Below are positions 9,293-18,075 of a DNA stretch of 64,000 nt, one piece after another. The notes under the pieces are model-generated. The model was not told the origin of the DNA, did not search any database, and saw only the letters and a program-made list of their open reading frames with translations. The position numbers and the translations under genes were made by a program. The DNA comes from Candidatus Geothrix skivensis (GTDB lineage Bacteria > Acidobacteriota > Holophagae > Holophagales > Holophagaceae): contig JADKIO010000006.1 of the NCBI GenBank assembly GCA_016721195.1, forward strand, positions 62,001 through 126,000, in the 5' to 3' direction. Every line of letters starts with the position of its first letter. Position 1 is the first letter of the stretch.

Positions 9293-10711
9293 TCAGTCCA
9301 GGCGTGTGGTGCCCATGATGCGCTTGGGATCGAGATGGGCCTTGAGGGCACCGTTCAAGGCGCGCACGACTTCCGGCGTGTAGGCATCGTAGAAGCGCTG
9401 GTTGTGGGGGCCGACGCCATGCTCGGCGCTGAAGCTGCCGTCGAATCCCTTCACCGCCAGCTCGTAGATGCGGGCCTGCAGCAAGGGCACCAGTTCGTCC
9501 GTGGGCACGGGGGCGGTGGATTCATCCCAGACCAGGTTCAGGTGGGTGCCGCCATCCCCCCAGTGGCCGAAGTCGCAGGCCCGGACGAAGGGATGGTCCT
9601 TCGCCAGCAGGGCCACGGCCGCCTCCGTGAAGGCCGCCATCCGGCTCCGAGGCACGCTGATATCGAAGGCCAGCACCTTGCCCTCGCTGCGCAGGCCCTC
9701 GCTGATGTGGTGGCGGATGGCCCAGAAATCCTCGGGCTTGCCCATGAAGACGTCCGTGAGGCCTTCCCCTGCTTCCCCTTCCAGGAATGCCCCAAGGCGC
9801 TCTTCCAGCACCTCTGGCAGGTCGAGTGCATCAAGCGGTAGCGTGGAGGACAGCTCCACCAGCGCCGTGTAGGCCGGTGGCTGGCTGGCACCGTAGGGAT
9901 TCCTGATGTCCGGGTGGTGGGCGAAGACCGGCCCGAGGGCGTTGGCGCTGATGACCTCGTAGGCGGTGAACACATCCGCCAGGTCCCGCTCCAGGGCCTG
10001 CAGCAGGGCCAGGGCCGCGTCCCCGGAGACGCAGCCCACCAGGGCCGTGGCCTGTTGCCTGGGGACGGGAGCCACCTGCAGCACGGCCCCCGTCACCACC
10101 CCGAAGACGCCGCTGGTGCCCACGAAGAGCTGCTTCAGATCCAGACCGGTGTTGTTCTTCCGCAGGTGGTTCAGCGCGTCGATGATGGTGCCATCCGCCA
10201 GCACCACTTCCACGCCCTGGAGGTTGTGGCGCACGTCGCCATACTTCAGCAGCCGGGTCCCACCGGTATTCGTGACGATCATCCCGCCGATGGTGGGATC
10301 CGCCCCGAGGTCGATGGGGAACATCAGGCCCTGGGCCACGAGGGCCGCGTTCAGCGTGCTCAGCAGCACGCCACCATCCACCAGGGCCGTGCGGTTGATG
10401 GGATCGATGTCCAGGCGCCTGGTCAGCCGCTCCAGGCTGAGCACCAGCATCTCGCCGCTGGCATCGGGGTTGGAGGCGCCCACCAGGCCGGTGTTCGCCC
10501 CCTGTGGCATCACCCGGATGGCCTGGGCATGGCAGTAGGCCAGCAGCTTCGAGACGTCGGCGGTGGTGCCGGGACGGACCACCAGCAGCGCCTTGCCCTT
10601 GCCGTAGCGCCAGCCTGATTCGTACTTGACCAGGTCCTCTGGGTCCGTGAGGACGGCATCCCCACCCAGCAGGTTGCGCAGGTCTGCGGCGATTCGGGCG
10701 GCGTCATGCAC
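9293..10711 (-). CDS. FAD-linked 2-hydroxyacid dehydrogenase (GlcD / D2HGDH type)
   Basis: The 472-residue protein belongs to the vanillyl-alcohol-oxidase FAD family. The N-terminal FAD domain contains RPGTTADVSKLL, the PQGANTGLVGAS diphosphate-binding loop and the DLGADPTIGGM segment. The C-terminal domain carries the metal and substrate histidines in GHWGDGGTHLNL and the terminal SAEHGVGPHN motif. Such enzymes oxidise D-2-hydroxyacids (D-lactate, glycolate or D-2-hydroxyglutarate), passing electrons to a flavoprotein or quinone. Which substrate is used here cannot be told. Its start overlaps the end of murD by eight bases, so it is co-transcribed at the tail of the cell-wall cluster, with no evident functional link. 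Confidence 0.85.
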   Translation of the reverse strand: MHDAARIAADLRNLLGGDAVLTDPEDLVKYESGWRYGKGKALLVVRPGTTADVSKLLAYCHAQAIRVMPQGANTGLVGASNPDASGEMLVLSLERLTRRLDIDPINRTALVDGGVLLSTLNAALVAQGLMFPIDLGADPTIGGMIVTNTGGTRLLKYGDVRHNLQGVEVVLADGTIIDALNHLRKNNTGLDLKQLFVGTSGVFGVVTGAVLQVAPVPRQQATALVGCVSGDAALALLQALERDLADVFTAYEVISANALGPVFAHHPDIRNPYGASQPPAYTALVELSSTLPLDALDLPEVLEERLGAFLEGEAGEGLTDVFMGKPEDFWAIRHHISEGLRSEGKVLAFDISVPRSRMAAFTEAAVALLAKDHPFVRACDFGHWGDGGTHLNLVWDESTAPVPTDELVPLLQARIYELAVKGFDGSFSAEHGVGPHNQRFYDAYTPEVVRALNGALKAHLDPKRIMGTTRLD

Positions 10712-12050
10712 GGGAATCCTCCGGAGTCGTCGACCAGGTATTCACCAGGGCTTCGAACCGCTCGCCCCGCTGCTCGAAGTTCTCGAACTGGTCGAAGCTG
10801 GCGCAGGCGGGGCTGAGCAGGACCTGGTCTCCGGGTCGCGCCAGGGAAAGGGCAGCCGACACGGCATCGTCGAAGGCTGGCACCACCTCGTGGGGGAGGT
10901 CACCCAGGTCCCGCAGGAGCTGGGGAATGGCCTCCCCCAGGAACACCAGCCGCCGCAGCTTCCCTTCCAGGGCCACGCGCAGGGGCCCGTAGCTGGTGCC
11001 CTTGTCGGTGCCCCCCAACAGCAGTACCAGCGGCCCGGGCAGGGCCAGGATGGCCGTCAGGGTGGCATCCACATTGGTGCCCTTGGAATCGTTGTAGGCC
11101 TTCACGCCATCCTTCTCGGCACAGAAGGCGATGCGGTGGGCCAGGCCCGGGTAGCTGCGCAACCCCTGCCGCAGGCCCTGGAGCGAGGTCCCGGCATGTG
11201 CTGCCAGGAGGCTGGCCGCCAGGGCGTTCTCCACGTTGTGGTCACCGGGGATCCGCAGCTCGGAGCGGTTCAGCAGCACCTCGCCCCGGAGCCTCAGGTC
11301 GCCCTTCTCATCGCACCAGGCCTCGCATTCCCGCCAGCCGAACCGGGCGGTGCCTCCGCTGCCGGGGGCGTCCTGCCACCACTCGGGATGGGCCTCCGGG
11401 ACCACCCGCAGGTCCATCGCCGTCTGCCGCTCGAAGATCCGCAGCTTGGTGCTCCGGTAGGCTTCCATGGTGCCGTGCCGGGCCAGATGGTCGGGGGTGA
11501 GGTTCAGGAAGGCCGCACCTTCGGCATGGAAGGCCACGATGGATTCCAGCTGATAGCTGCTCAGTTCCACCGCGAAGGTGGTGCCGGGCGGGGCCAACCG
11601 CACCGCTTCGATCATGGGCAGGCCCAGGTTGCCGCAGGCCACCGCGCCTCTGTGGTCGGCCCTCAGCAGGTGGGCCACCAGGTCGGTGGTGGTGCTCTTG
11701 CCGTTGGTGCCCGTCACCGCCAGGACCGCGCTGCCATCCTGCCGGGCCCGCAGCACCTGGTGGGCCAGTTCGACTTCGCCCTGGAGAGGAATTCCTCGGG
11801 CGATGGCCTCGGCGATGAAGGGCGCGTGCCGGGGGATGCCGGGGCTGAGGACGAGGCCCCCGCATCCCTCGAGTAGTCCGAAAGGATGAGCTCCCCATAC
11901 GCCCGGAATACCTAGTCCGGCGAGCTCCAGTTCCAGCGCTGGACCGGGCTCCGACCGCAGGTCCGTGACCACCACGTCGCGTCCCTGAGCCGCCAGGAAC
12001 CGCGCCGCTGCAAGCCCTGATCGCCCAGCCCCCATCACCACGGTACGCAT
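10704..12050 (-). CDS. murD: UDP-N-acetylmuramoylalanine-D-glutamate ligase
   Basis: This cytoplasmic ATP-dependent ligase adds D-glutamate to UDP-MurNAc-L-alanine. The 448-residue protein starts with the MurD nucleotide-sensing fold (GAGRSGLAAARFL), carries the Mur-ligase P-loop AVTGTNGKSTTTD at about residues 111-123 and has DHLARHGTMEAY in the central domain. Its length is normal. AAGGGGG precedes the ATG. It lies downstream of mraY but is separated from it by a gene on the other strand, so it needs its own promoter in the short gap at 12051-12167. The usual following genes (ftsW, murG, murC) are absent. Confidence 0.95.
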   Translation of the reverse strand: MRTVVMGAGRSGLAAARFLAAQGRDVVVTDLRSEPGPALELELAGLGIPGVWGAHPFGLLEGCGGLVLSPGIPRHAPFIAEAIARGIPLQGEVELAHQVLRARQDGSAVLAVTGTNGKSTTTDLVAHLLRADHRGAVACGNLGLPMIEAVRLAPPGTTFAVELSSYQLESIVAFHAEGAAFLNLTPDHLARHGTMEAYRSTKLRIFERQTAMDLRVVPEAHPEWWQDAPGSGGTARFGWRECEAWCDEKGDLRLRGEVLLNRSELRIPGDHNVENALAASLLAAHAGTSLQGLRQGLRSYPGLAHRIAFCAEKDGVKAYNDSKGTNVDATLTAILALPGPLVLLLGGTDKGTSYGPLRVALEGKLRRLVFLGEAIPQLLRDLGDLPHEVVPAFDDAVSAALSLARPGDQVLLSPACASFDQFENFEQRGERFEALVNTWSTTPEDSRA

Positions 12051-12167
12051 GCCGCCCCCTTCTTCAGACTAGAGGACCGGGGCGACTATGGGAATGCCCC
12101 GGCTCTTCGGGACTTCTCGGGATGGCCACGCTAGACTGTGGGAAGAACCCTTGTCGGAGTGGGTGGT

Positions 12168-12941
12168 GTGGACGTGATCAAGGGCATCCTGAGGAGCATG
12201 TTGAGCGGCGAGGGCATCATCGTGCCCCATGTGCAGCCCATGTACCGACTCAACGACAACCGCCTCATGGCTCTCGAGTACCTGGCCCGGTACGTCGATG
12301 CCGATAACCATGCCCACCCCGTCGGTCCCATCCTGCAGGACCCGGCGCTGCGTCCCGCGGACCGGCTCATCCTGGATCTGAAGTTCCTCGAATCCACCTT
12401 CCAGACCCTCGCGCGCACCGGCGACGAGAGCCACCTGCACTTCGTGAACCTGGAGCCCGTGAGCCTGGAGGCGCCGGGCTTCTGGGAGTGCATGCCCCGG
12501 TGGATCGAGTCCCTGCCCTTCGGGCCGGACAACGTGGTGATGGAGTTCACGGAGTCCCAGGGGGTCCACGACATGCTGGCCCTCCAGGGCTACGCCAACC
12601 GCCTGCGGGACATGGGCCTGCAGGTGGCGGTGGACGACCTGGGTGCCGGCGTGGCCAGTCTCACCCACATGGCACGGCTGGCACCGGACTACATCAAGGC
12701 GGACCGCAGCCTCGTGGAGCAGGTCCACCGCCGCCCCTACCAGGCCGCCCTGCTGAACGCCCTCTCCCATTTCGCCCAGCGCATGCGCATCGGCTTCATC
12801 GCCGAAGGCATCGAAACCCTTGATGAGCTCGAAGCGGTCATGGATGCCGACGTACCCTGGGGGCAGGGCTTCATCCTGGGGCAGCCCTGGCCCACGCGGC
12901 CCAGGCCCATCTCCCTGCCTATCGCAGTTTCAGGGAGCTGA
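12168..12941 (+). CDS. EAL-domain protein, probable cyclic di-GMP phosphodiesterase
   Basis: The 257-residue protein is a stand-alone EAL domain. Residues matching the catalytic set are visible: the EAL-position motif reads LEYLAR, and then come the Asn of FVNLEP, the Glu of MEFTES, the paired Asp of DDLGAG, the Lys of YIKADRS, the Glu of AEGIET and GQGFILGQP at the end. The first motif is EYL rather than EAL, but the metal-binding Glu is kept, so activity is plausible. No sensor or GGDEF domain is attached. The GTG at 12168 has GGAG eight bases upstream. A longer GTG start at 12138 is possible. The gene runs against the surrounding cell-wall genes, and its 3' end overlaps the 3' end of mraY by 23 bases. 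Confidence 0.82.
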   Translation: MDVIKGILRSMLSGEGIIVPHVQPMYRLNDNRLMALEYLARYVDADNHAHPVGPILQDPALRPADRLILDLKFLESTFQTLARTGDESHLHFVNLEPVSLEAPGFWECMPRWIESLPFGPDNVVMEFTESQGVHDMLALQGYANRLRDMGLQVAVDDLGAGVASLTHMARLAPDYIKADRSLVEQVHRRPYQAALLNALSHFAQRMRIGFIAEGIETLDELEAVMDADVPWGQGFILGQPWPTRPRPISLPIAVSGS

Positions 12942-14007
12942 GCGCCAGGATCGAGCAGATGATGGCCGTGATCCACATGCGGATGACGACCTTGGTCTCC
13001 TGGAGCCCCCCCAACTCGAGGTGATGGTGGAAGGGCGCCATGCGGAAGATGCGCTTGCCCCCGCGGAGCTTGAAGCTCCCCACCTGCAGGATCACGCTCA
13101 CGGCCTCCAGCACGAAGAGCCCCCCGGCGATGACCAGCAGCACTTCCTGCTTGATGACCACGGCCACCGTGCCCAGGGCCCCGCCCAGGCCCAGGGAACC
13201 CGTATCCCCCATGAAGATCTCGGCCGGATGGGCGTTGTACCAGAGGAAGCCCAGACAGGCTCCGGCCATGGCCCCCATGAACACCGAGAGTTCGGCGCCG
13301 CCGGGCACGTAGGGCACCACCAGGTAGGCGGCGATCTTGGAGTGGCCCACGGCGTAGGCCAGGATCGCGTAGGTGATGGAGACGATGAGCGTGCCGCCGG
13401 TGGCCAGGCCGTCCAGCCCATCGGTGAGGTTCACGGCATTGCTGGTGCCCACCATCACCAGCCAGATCCAGGGGATGAGCAACACCCCCACATCGGGCCG
13501 GAAGTTCTTGAAGAAGGGGACGGACAGCTTGCTGGTGGCGGCCCCCCGCAGGCCGAAGTGCAGGATGAGCCAGGCCACGAAGAGGGAGATCGCCGTCAGC
13601 AGGGCCATCTTCTGCCAGCTGCTGAGACCGAGGTTCTGCTTCTTGAGGAGCTTCTGCGCATCGTCGAAGGCGCCCACGGTGCCGAAGCCCAGCAGGGCCA
13701 TGAGGGCCACCCAGATGGCGCCGCTCTTGAGGTCGCACCAGAGCAGCGTGGACACGGTGATGACCACCAGGATGAGGATGCCGCCCATGGTGGGAGTGCC
13801 CGCCTTCTTCTGATGGTTCTCGGGGCCCACGTCGCGGATGTGCTGGCCCATCTTGAGGGCGGTCAGCGTGCGGATCACCCAGGGGCCCAGCAGCAGGCTC
13901 AGCACCATGGCCGTGGCCGCGGCCATGGCCGTGCGGAAGGTGACGTAGCGGAAGACCGAGAAACCCGGGACCACGTCGCGGAACGGAAAGAGGAGCCAAG
14001 GCAGCAT
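12919..14007 (-). CDS. mraY: Phospho-N-acetylmuramoyl-pentapeptide transferase
   Basis: MraY makes lipid I by transferring phospho-MurNAc-pentapeptide to undecaprenyl phosphate at the inner membrane. The 362-residue protein has about ten hydrophobic segments and the family motifs HIRDVGPENHQKKAGTPTMGG near the N-terminus, NLTDGLDGLATGG in the middle and the histidine-rich MAPFHHHLE loop near the C-terminus. Its length is typical. It follows murF with 21 bases between them. Its 3' end runs 23 bases into the convergent EAL gene. Confidence 0.96.
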   Translation of the reverse strand: MLPWLLFPFRDVVPGFSVFRYVTFRTAMAAATAMVLSLLLGPWVIRTLTALKMGQHIRDVGPENHQKKAGTPTMGGILILVVITVSTLLWCDLKSGAIWVALMALLGFGTVGAFDDAQKLLKKQNLGLSSWQKMALLTAISLFVAWLILHFGLRGAATSKLSVPFFKNFRPDVGVLLIPWIWLVMVGTSNAVNLTDGLDGLATGGTLIVSITYAILAYAVGHSKIAAYLVVPYVPGGAELSVFMGAMAGACLGFLWYNAHPAEIFMGDTGSLGLGGALGTVAVVIKQEVLLVIAGGLFVLEAVSVILQVGSFKLRGGKRIFRMAPFHHHLELGGLQETKVVIRMWITAIICSILALSSLKLR

Positions 14008-14028
14008 GCAGAGTCCGGAAGCTGGAGG

Positions 14029-15378
14029 TCAGTGGGCGAGGAACCAATCAACGACGCGCTCGGCGCGCCAGTGCCGGCTGCCCTTCACCAGGATACGGGC
14101 ACCGGAGGGAATTGCGGAAAGACCTGCCGCATCGTCGCGCAGGGCTTCGAAGGTCGGGAAGGCCACGACCCCCGGACCGAAACCCTCGGCGTAGTCCCCG
14201 GCGAAGTCGCCGAAGGCCCAGAGCCGGGTCAGGCCCAGCCCCTTCAGCGCGGCGCCGGTCTCCCGATGGATCCTGGACGCCTCGCCCCCCAGCTCCCGCA
14301 TGGAGCCCAGCACGGCCACCGCCTCGCCGCCGCTCAGCTGGAGCAGGGCCCGGGCGCAGGCCAGGATGGAATCGGGGCTGGCATTGTAGGTCTCGTCCAG
14401 CAGGCAGCCGCCGGCGGTCCGCGCGTGCAGGCGACCCCGTCCCGGCTCCGGGGTCGCGGTGCCAAGACCGGCGGCCACCCGATCGGGATCGGCCCCCAGA
14501 CGGATGGCCAGGGCCGCCGCGAGGGCTGCGTTCCGGATCTGGTGCTCGCCCGGCAGCTGGAGGCGGACCGGAATGACCCCGGCGGGGGTCCGCAGCCGGA
14601 AGGCACTCCCGGCGGCGCCGAGGGCTTCCACCCCTTCCCAGCCGAAGGGTTCCCCCGCGCCCACCGCCAGGGCCTCGGCGTGGCGGGCCCAGGGCTGGCT
14701 GGCGATCCAGCGGCACCATGGATCCGCGGCCAGGTGGGCCCAGAGGCCCCCGCGGTTCAAGCCTGCCACCAGCTCCCCCTTGGCCTCGGCGATGCCCTGT
14801 TGGCCCGCCGGGAAGTTCTCGATGTGGGCCGTGCCCACCAGGGTGATGAGGCCCGCGTCGAGAGGGGCGATCTCCGTGAGCCGCCGGATCTCGCCGGGCG
14901 TGCTCATGCCCATCTCCAGGACCGCCGCGCCCAGGCCCTCGGGCAGGGTGGCCAGGGCCTCGGGCAGGCCCAGGGTGTTGTTGCGGTTGCCGGGGGTCTT
15001 CCAGCCCCCCACGGCAGCGGCCAGCAGCTCCTTGGTGCTGGTCTTGCCCACGCTCCCGGTGACTCCGTAGACGATCCTGGGCCGCACCGCCTCGAGGCGG
15101 GCCTGGCCCCAGCGCTGGAGGGCGGCCAGGGTGTCGGGCACCACGAGCTGGGGACAGTCGCTGTCCAGAGGGTGATCCACCAGCAGGGCGGTGGCCCCCT
15201 TCTCCACCGCCTGGAGGGCGAACTCATGGCCGTCCCGCTCGGCCCTGAGGGCCACGAAGCAGGCGCCAGGCTGGAGGGTCCGCGTGTCCAGCGAAAGGGT
15301 GCTCGGCACCACGGAGCCATCCCCGAGGAGTACCCCACCCACCTGGGAGGCGGCCTGGAAGAGGGACCAGAGGCTCAT
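14029..15378 (-). CDS. murF: UDP-MurNAc-tripeptide-D-alanyl-D-alanine ligase
   Basis: MurF adds D-Ala-D-Ala to the UDP-MurNAc-tripeptide in the cytoplasm. The 449-residue protein has the Mur-ligase P-loop GVTGSVGKTSTKE and the central-domain stretch EMGMSTPGEIRRLTEIAPLDAGLITLVGTAHIENF typical of MurF (shown here only as a landmark near residues 150-185). The open frame extends 60 codons upstream, but the ATG at 15378 has GGAGGTG four bases before it and gives the normal N-terminus, SLWSLFQAASQVGG. Upstream lies an unusual hairpin-rich spacer. Confidence 0.94.
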   Translation of the reverse strand: MSLWSLFQAASQVGGVLLGDGSVVPSTLSLDTRTLQPGACFVALRAERDGHEFALQAVEKGATALLVDHPLDSDCPQLVVPDTLAALQRWGQARLEAVRPRIVYGVTGSVGKTSTKELLAAAVGGWKTPGNRNNTLGLPEALATLPEGLGAAVLEMGMSTPGEIRRLTEIAPLDAGLITLVGTAHIENFPAGQQGIAEAKGELVAGLNRGGLWAHLAADPWCRWIASQPWARHAEALAVGAGEPFGWEGVEALGAAGSAFRLRTPAGVIPVRLQLPGEHQIRNAALAAALAIRLGADPDRVAAGLGTATPEPGRGRLHARTAGGCLLDETYNASPDSILACARALLQLSGGEAVAVLGSMRELGGEASRIHRETGAALKGLGLTRLWAFGDFAGDYAEGFGPGVVAFPTFEALRDDAAGLSAIPSGARILVKGSRHWRAERVVDWFLAH

Positions 15379-15394
15379 GCGGCACCTCCACCTA

Positions 15395-15573
15395 ACGCAC
15401 GCGGTGCGTGCTCCGGCGCGCTCCGCTTGCCGAGGCGGAGCCTCCCTGTGCCGCACCCAGGGACCCGCCTCTGCGAGGCAGGGCCGAGCAGGAGCACCTG
15501 GCTTGAAGCCAGGTGCGATAGGGGGGAGAGCTTCGGCTGCGCCAAAGTGGCACTCCATGTATCGGACAGCGCC
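15395..15573. repeat. Hairpin-rich spacer between murF and sua5
   Basis: Several inverted repeats lie in a row in this non-coding gap. One is 15395-15400 / 15404-15409 (6 bp, loop GCG). Another is 15420-15426 / 15435-15441 (7 bp). The clearest is 15494-15503 / 15507-15516, a perfect 10-bp stem with a TGA loop. Shorter stems (GCCTC/GAGGC near 15468-15480 and CAGCGC/GCGCTG near 15570) lie between and after them. No T-run follows, so these are not simple terminators. The pattern resembles a composite intergenic repeat element, which cannot be proved from one copy. Confidence 0.55.
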
Positions 15574-15634
15574 CTGCGCTGCCCTCCCACTCCCTTACGC
15601 TCATGGACATGGAGCCTCCGCTCCTGCTTCGTGT

Positions 15635-16621
15635 TCATGGCCGCTCCCTGGCGGAGGCCCGCTGCAGCCGGTCCCGGACGGCCAGCCAGGCCTCGCCCGC
15701 GGGGGGCCGCTCCATGACCACGCGCTCGAAGCCGGCGTCATCCAGCTCGTGGAGCAGCGCAAACAGCCGCGCACCCACGGCCTCCGCATCAAGCGGGAGG
15801 AGGATGCCGCGGATGGAATCCGGCAGTGGTGGCAGGGTTCCAAGGGCCACGTAGGCGCTGCGACCACCCAGCGAGGACAGGCCCGTTCCCGGGTCCACCA
15901 GCTCCAGCCGGGCCCGGGGCGCGTAGTGGCGCTCGGCCATGCCGGGCGCGGGCTGGGTTTCCCCCAGCTTCAACGCGCCCTCCCACAGGTCCACTGCGCC
16001 CAGGAGCGCGGCCAGTTCCGCGGGGGCGACGGGGCCGGGACGGAGGATGCGCGGTCGCGCCCCGCTCAGGTCCAGGATGGTGGACTCCAGGCCAGCCTCC
16101 GTGGGTCCACCATCGAGGATCAAGTCGACCGCCTCGCCCAAGCTGGAGGCCACATGCTCCGCGAGGGTGGGGGACAGCTGCTGACTGCGGTTGGCGCTGG
16201 GGGCGGCCAGGGGGCGACCCACTGCCTTGATCAGCGCCTGGGCGATGCGATGGGCCGGACAGCGCAGGGCCACGGTGGGGCCCCCGGCACGCACGATGGC
16301 CGGGACCATCTCCGACGCGGGCAGGACCAGGGTCAGGGGACCGGGCCAGTACCGCTCCACCAGGGCCGTGGCTTCGGCCGGCCAGTGCGAGGTGAGCGCC
16401 TTCGCGGACGCGAGGCCGTCCACGTGCAGGATCACGGGATTCGTCGCTGGGCGACCCTTGGCGGCGTAGATGCCCGCCACGGCCTTCGGGTTCAACCCGT
16501 CCGCACCCAGGCCGTAGACCGTTTCCGTGGGAAAGGCCACGAGACCCCCCGCCAAGAGGATCTCGGCCGCTTCGAGGATGGCCGGGTCATCCGGACCCTC
16601 GACCTGGCGCAGGCGCGTCAC
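15635..16621 (-). CDS. tsaC: Threonylcarbamoyl-AMP synthase (Sua5/YrdC family)
   Basis: The enzyme makes threonylcarbamoyl-AMP from threonine, bicarbonate and ATP for t6A37 tRNA modification. The 328-residue protein has the YrdC core (about residues 10-200) with FPTETVYGLGADG, KGRPATNPVILHV and the APSANRSQQLSPT signature, plus the extra C-terminal Sua5 domain (about 215-328). The start is GTG and overlaps the murE stop codon (GTGA), so the gene sits inside the peptidoglycan operon although its function is in translation. This is the long, Sua5-type architecture rather than the short TsaC. Confidence 0.93.
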   Translation of the reverse strand: MTRLRQVEGPDDPAILEAAEILLAGGLVAFPTETVYGLGADGLNPKAVAGIYAAKGRPATNPVILHVDGLASAKALTSHWPAEATALVERYWPGPLTLVLPASEMVPAIVRAGGPTVALRCPAHRIAQALIKAVGRPLAAPSANRSQQLSPTLAEHVASSLGEAVDLILDGGPTEAGLESTILDLSGARPRILRPGPVAPAELAALLGAVDLWEGALKLGETQPAPGMAERHYAPRARLELVDPGTGLSSLGGRSAYVALGTLPPLPDSIRGILLPLDAEAVGARLFALLHELDDAGFERVVMERPPAGEAWLAVRDRLQRASARERP

Positions 16622-18075
16622 TGGGGGTCTTTCAGGGCGCCTTCCACGGCGCTGCGGTCGCTGTAGGGATGCTTCACGCCATGGATTTCCTGGTAGGGCT
16701 CATGGCCCTTCCCGGCCAGCAGCAGCAGATCGCCCGGGCGGCAGTCCGCCAGGGCCCGGCGCACGGAGTCCCGGCGATCCGCATTCCGGTGGTAGCGGGT
16801 GCCATCGGCCCGGAGCGGTTCGGGAATGCCCGGCGCGGCATCATCCAGGATGCGCTCGGGATCCTCGGTCCGCGGGTTGTCGCTGGTGTGCCAGAGCACG
16901 TCGGCGCCCGCGGCCACGGCCGCGGCCATGAGGGGTCGCTTGGTGCGGTCCCGGTCACCGCCGCAGCCGAAGAGCACGTGCAGCCGGCCACCGGGCGGCA
17001 GCAGCCGCCGGCCCTCCGTCAGCAGCTTCTCCAGGGCGTCCGGCGTGTGGGCGTAGTCCACCATGACGCCGAAGGGTTGGCCGCAGTCCACCCGCTCCAG
17101 GCGCCCCGGTGCTCCAGTGACCAGGGGAACCGCCGGCACCACCCGGCGGAGGTCGAAGCCGGCCTCGGCGCAGGCCGCCAGGGCCGCCAGCAGGTTGTAG
17201 GCATTGAAGCGGCCCAGGAGCGGGCTCTCGACCAGGAAGTCCCCCTGCAGGCCGCGCAGCCTGAAGCGCGTGCCCGTGGGGCCCAGCTCCAGATCCACGG
17301 CGCGGTAGTCGGCCTCGGCGTCGATGGCATAGCCCCAGCAGCGGCCACCCTCCAGCAGGCGGCGGCCATAGGGATCGTCGACATTGACCAGGAAGCGCTC
17401 GCTCTGCAGCTTCAGGCGCCCCTTGGCCAGGAAGTAGTCCTCCAGCGTGCCGTGGAAGTCCAGGTGATCCTGGGTGAGGTTGGTGAACACCCCCACCTTG
17501 AACCGGGCGCCGTGGACCCGGCCTAGGCAGAGGGCGTGGCTGCTCACTTCCGCCGCCGAGGCGGCGTCCCCGGCCTCCAGGCTGCGCCGCAGCCAGCGGT
17601 AGAAGGCCGGGCTTTCCGGCGTGGTGCGCACCGCCTCCTCTTCCAGGTCTCCCGCCGCGTTCAGCACCGTGCCCAGGAGGCCGCAGCCGATGCCGGCCCC
17701 CCGCAGGAGCTGGCGGATGAGGGTGGTGGTGGTGGTCTTGCCGTTGGTGCCCGTCACGCCGATGAGCGCCAGCCGCTCGTCCGGCGTGCCCTGCAGCCGG
17801 CGGGCCATTTCCGCCATGCGCAGGCGGGGATCCGCCAGGAAGGTGCAGCTGGCAACTTGCTCTGGCGTGTTCACGCCAGAGTTGGAAATGATTGCAATGG
17901 CACCTTGGGCAATGGCCTGGGGAATGAACGAATCCCCGTCGACCTTCTCTCCCTTCAAGGCCAGGAAGGCCCAGCCGGGGCGGATCTCGCGGCTGTCACA
18001 GCTGAGGTCCAGCACCTCGACATCGGGTCCGGTCCGCCGGAGGGCGATGCCGTCGATCAGGGAGTCGAGGTTCAT
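16618..18075 (-). CDS. murE: UDP-MurNAc-L-alanyl-D-glutamate ligase (meso-DAP-adding)
   Basis: MurE adds the third amino acid to the muropeptide precursor. The 485-residue protein contains the P-loop GVTGTNGKTTTTT and the C-terminal SDNPRTEDP motif. The DNPR element is the mark of enzymes that use meso-diaminopimelate rather than lysine, so the wall is probably DAP-type. The ATG overlaps the ftsI stop by four bases and the stop overlaps the sua5 start by four bases, pointing to tight translational coupling. Confidence 0.96.
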   Translation of the reverse strand: MNLDSLIDGIALRRTGPDVEVLDLSCDSREIRPGWAFLALKGEKVDGDSFIPQAIAQGAIAIISNSGVNTPEQVASCTFLADPRLRMAEMARRLQGTPDERLALIGVTGTNGKTTTTTLIRQLLRGAGIGCGLLGTVLNAAGDLEEEAVRTTPESPAFYRWLRRSLEAGDAASAAEVSSHALCLGRVHGARFKVGVFTNLTQDHLDFHGTLEDYFLAKGRLKLQSERFLVNVDDPYGRRLLEGGRCWGYAIDAEADYRAVDLELGPTGTRFRLRGLQGDFLVESPLLGRFNAYNLLAALAACAEAGFDLRRVVPAVPLVTGAPGRLERVDCGQPFGVMVDYAHTPDALEKLLTEGRRLLPPGGRLHVLFGCGGDRDRTKRPLMAAAVAAGADVLWHTSDNPRTEDPERILDDAAPGIPEPLRADGTRYHRNADRRDSVRRALADCRPGDLLLLAGKGHEPYQEIHGVKHPYSDRSAVEGALKDPQ

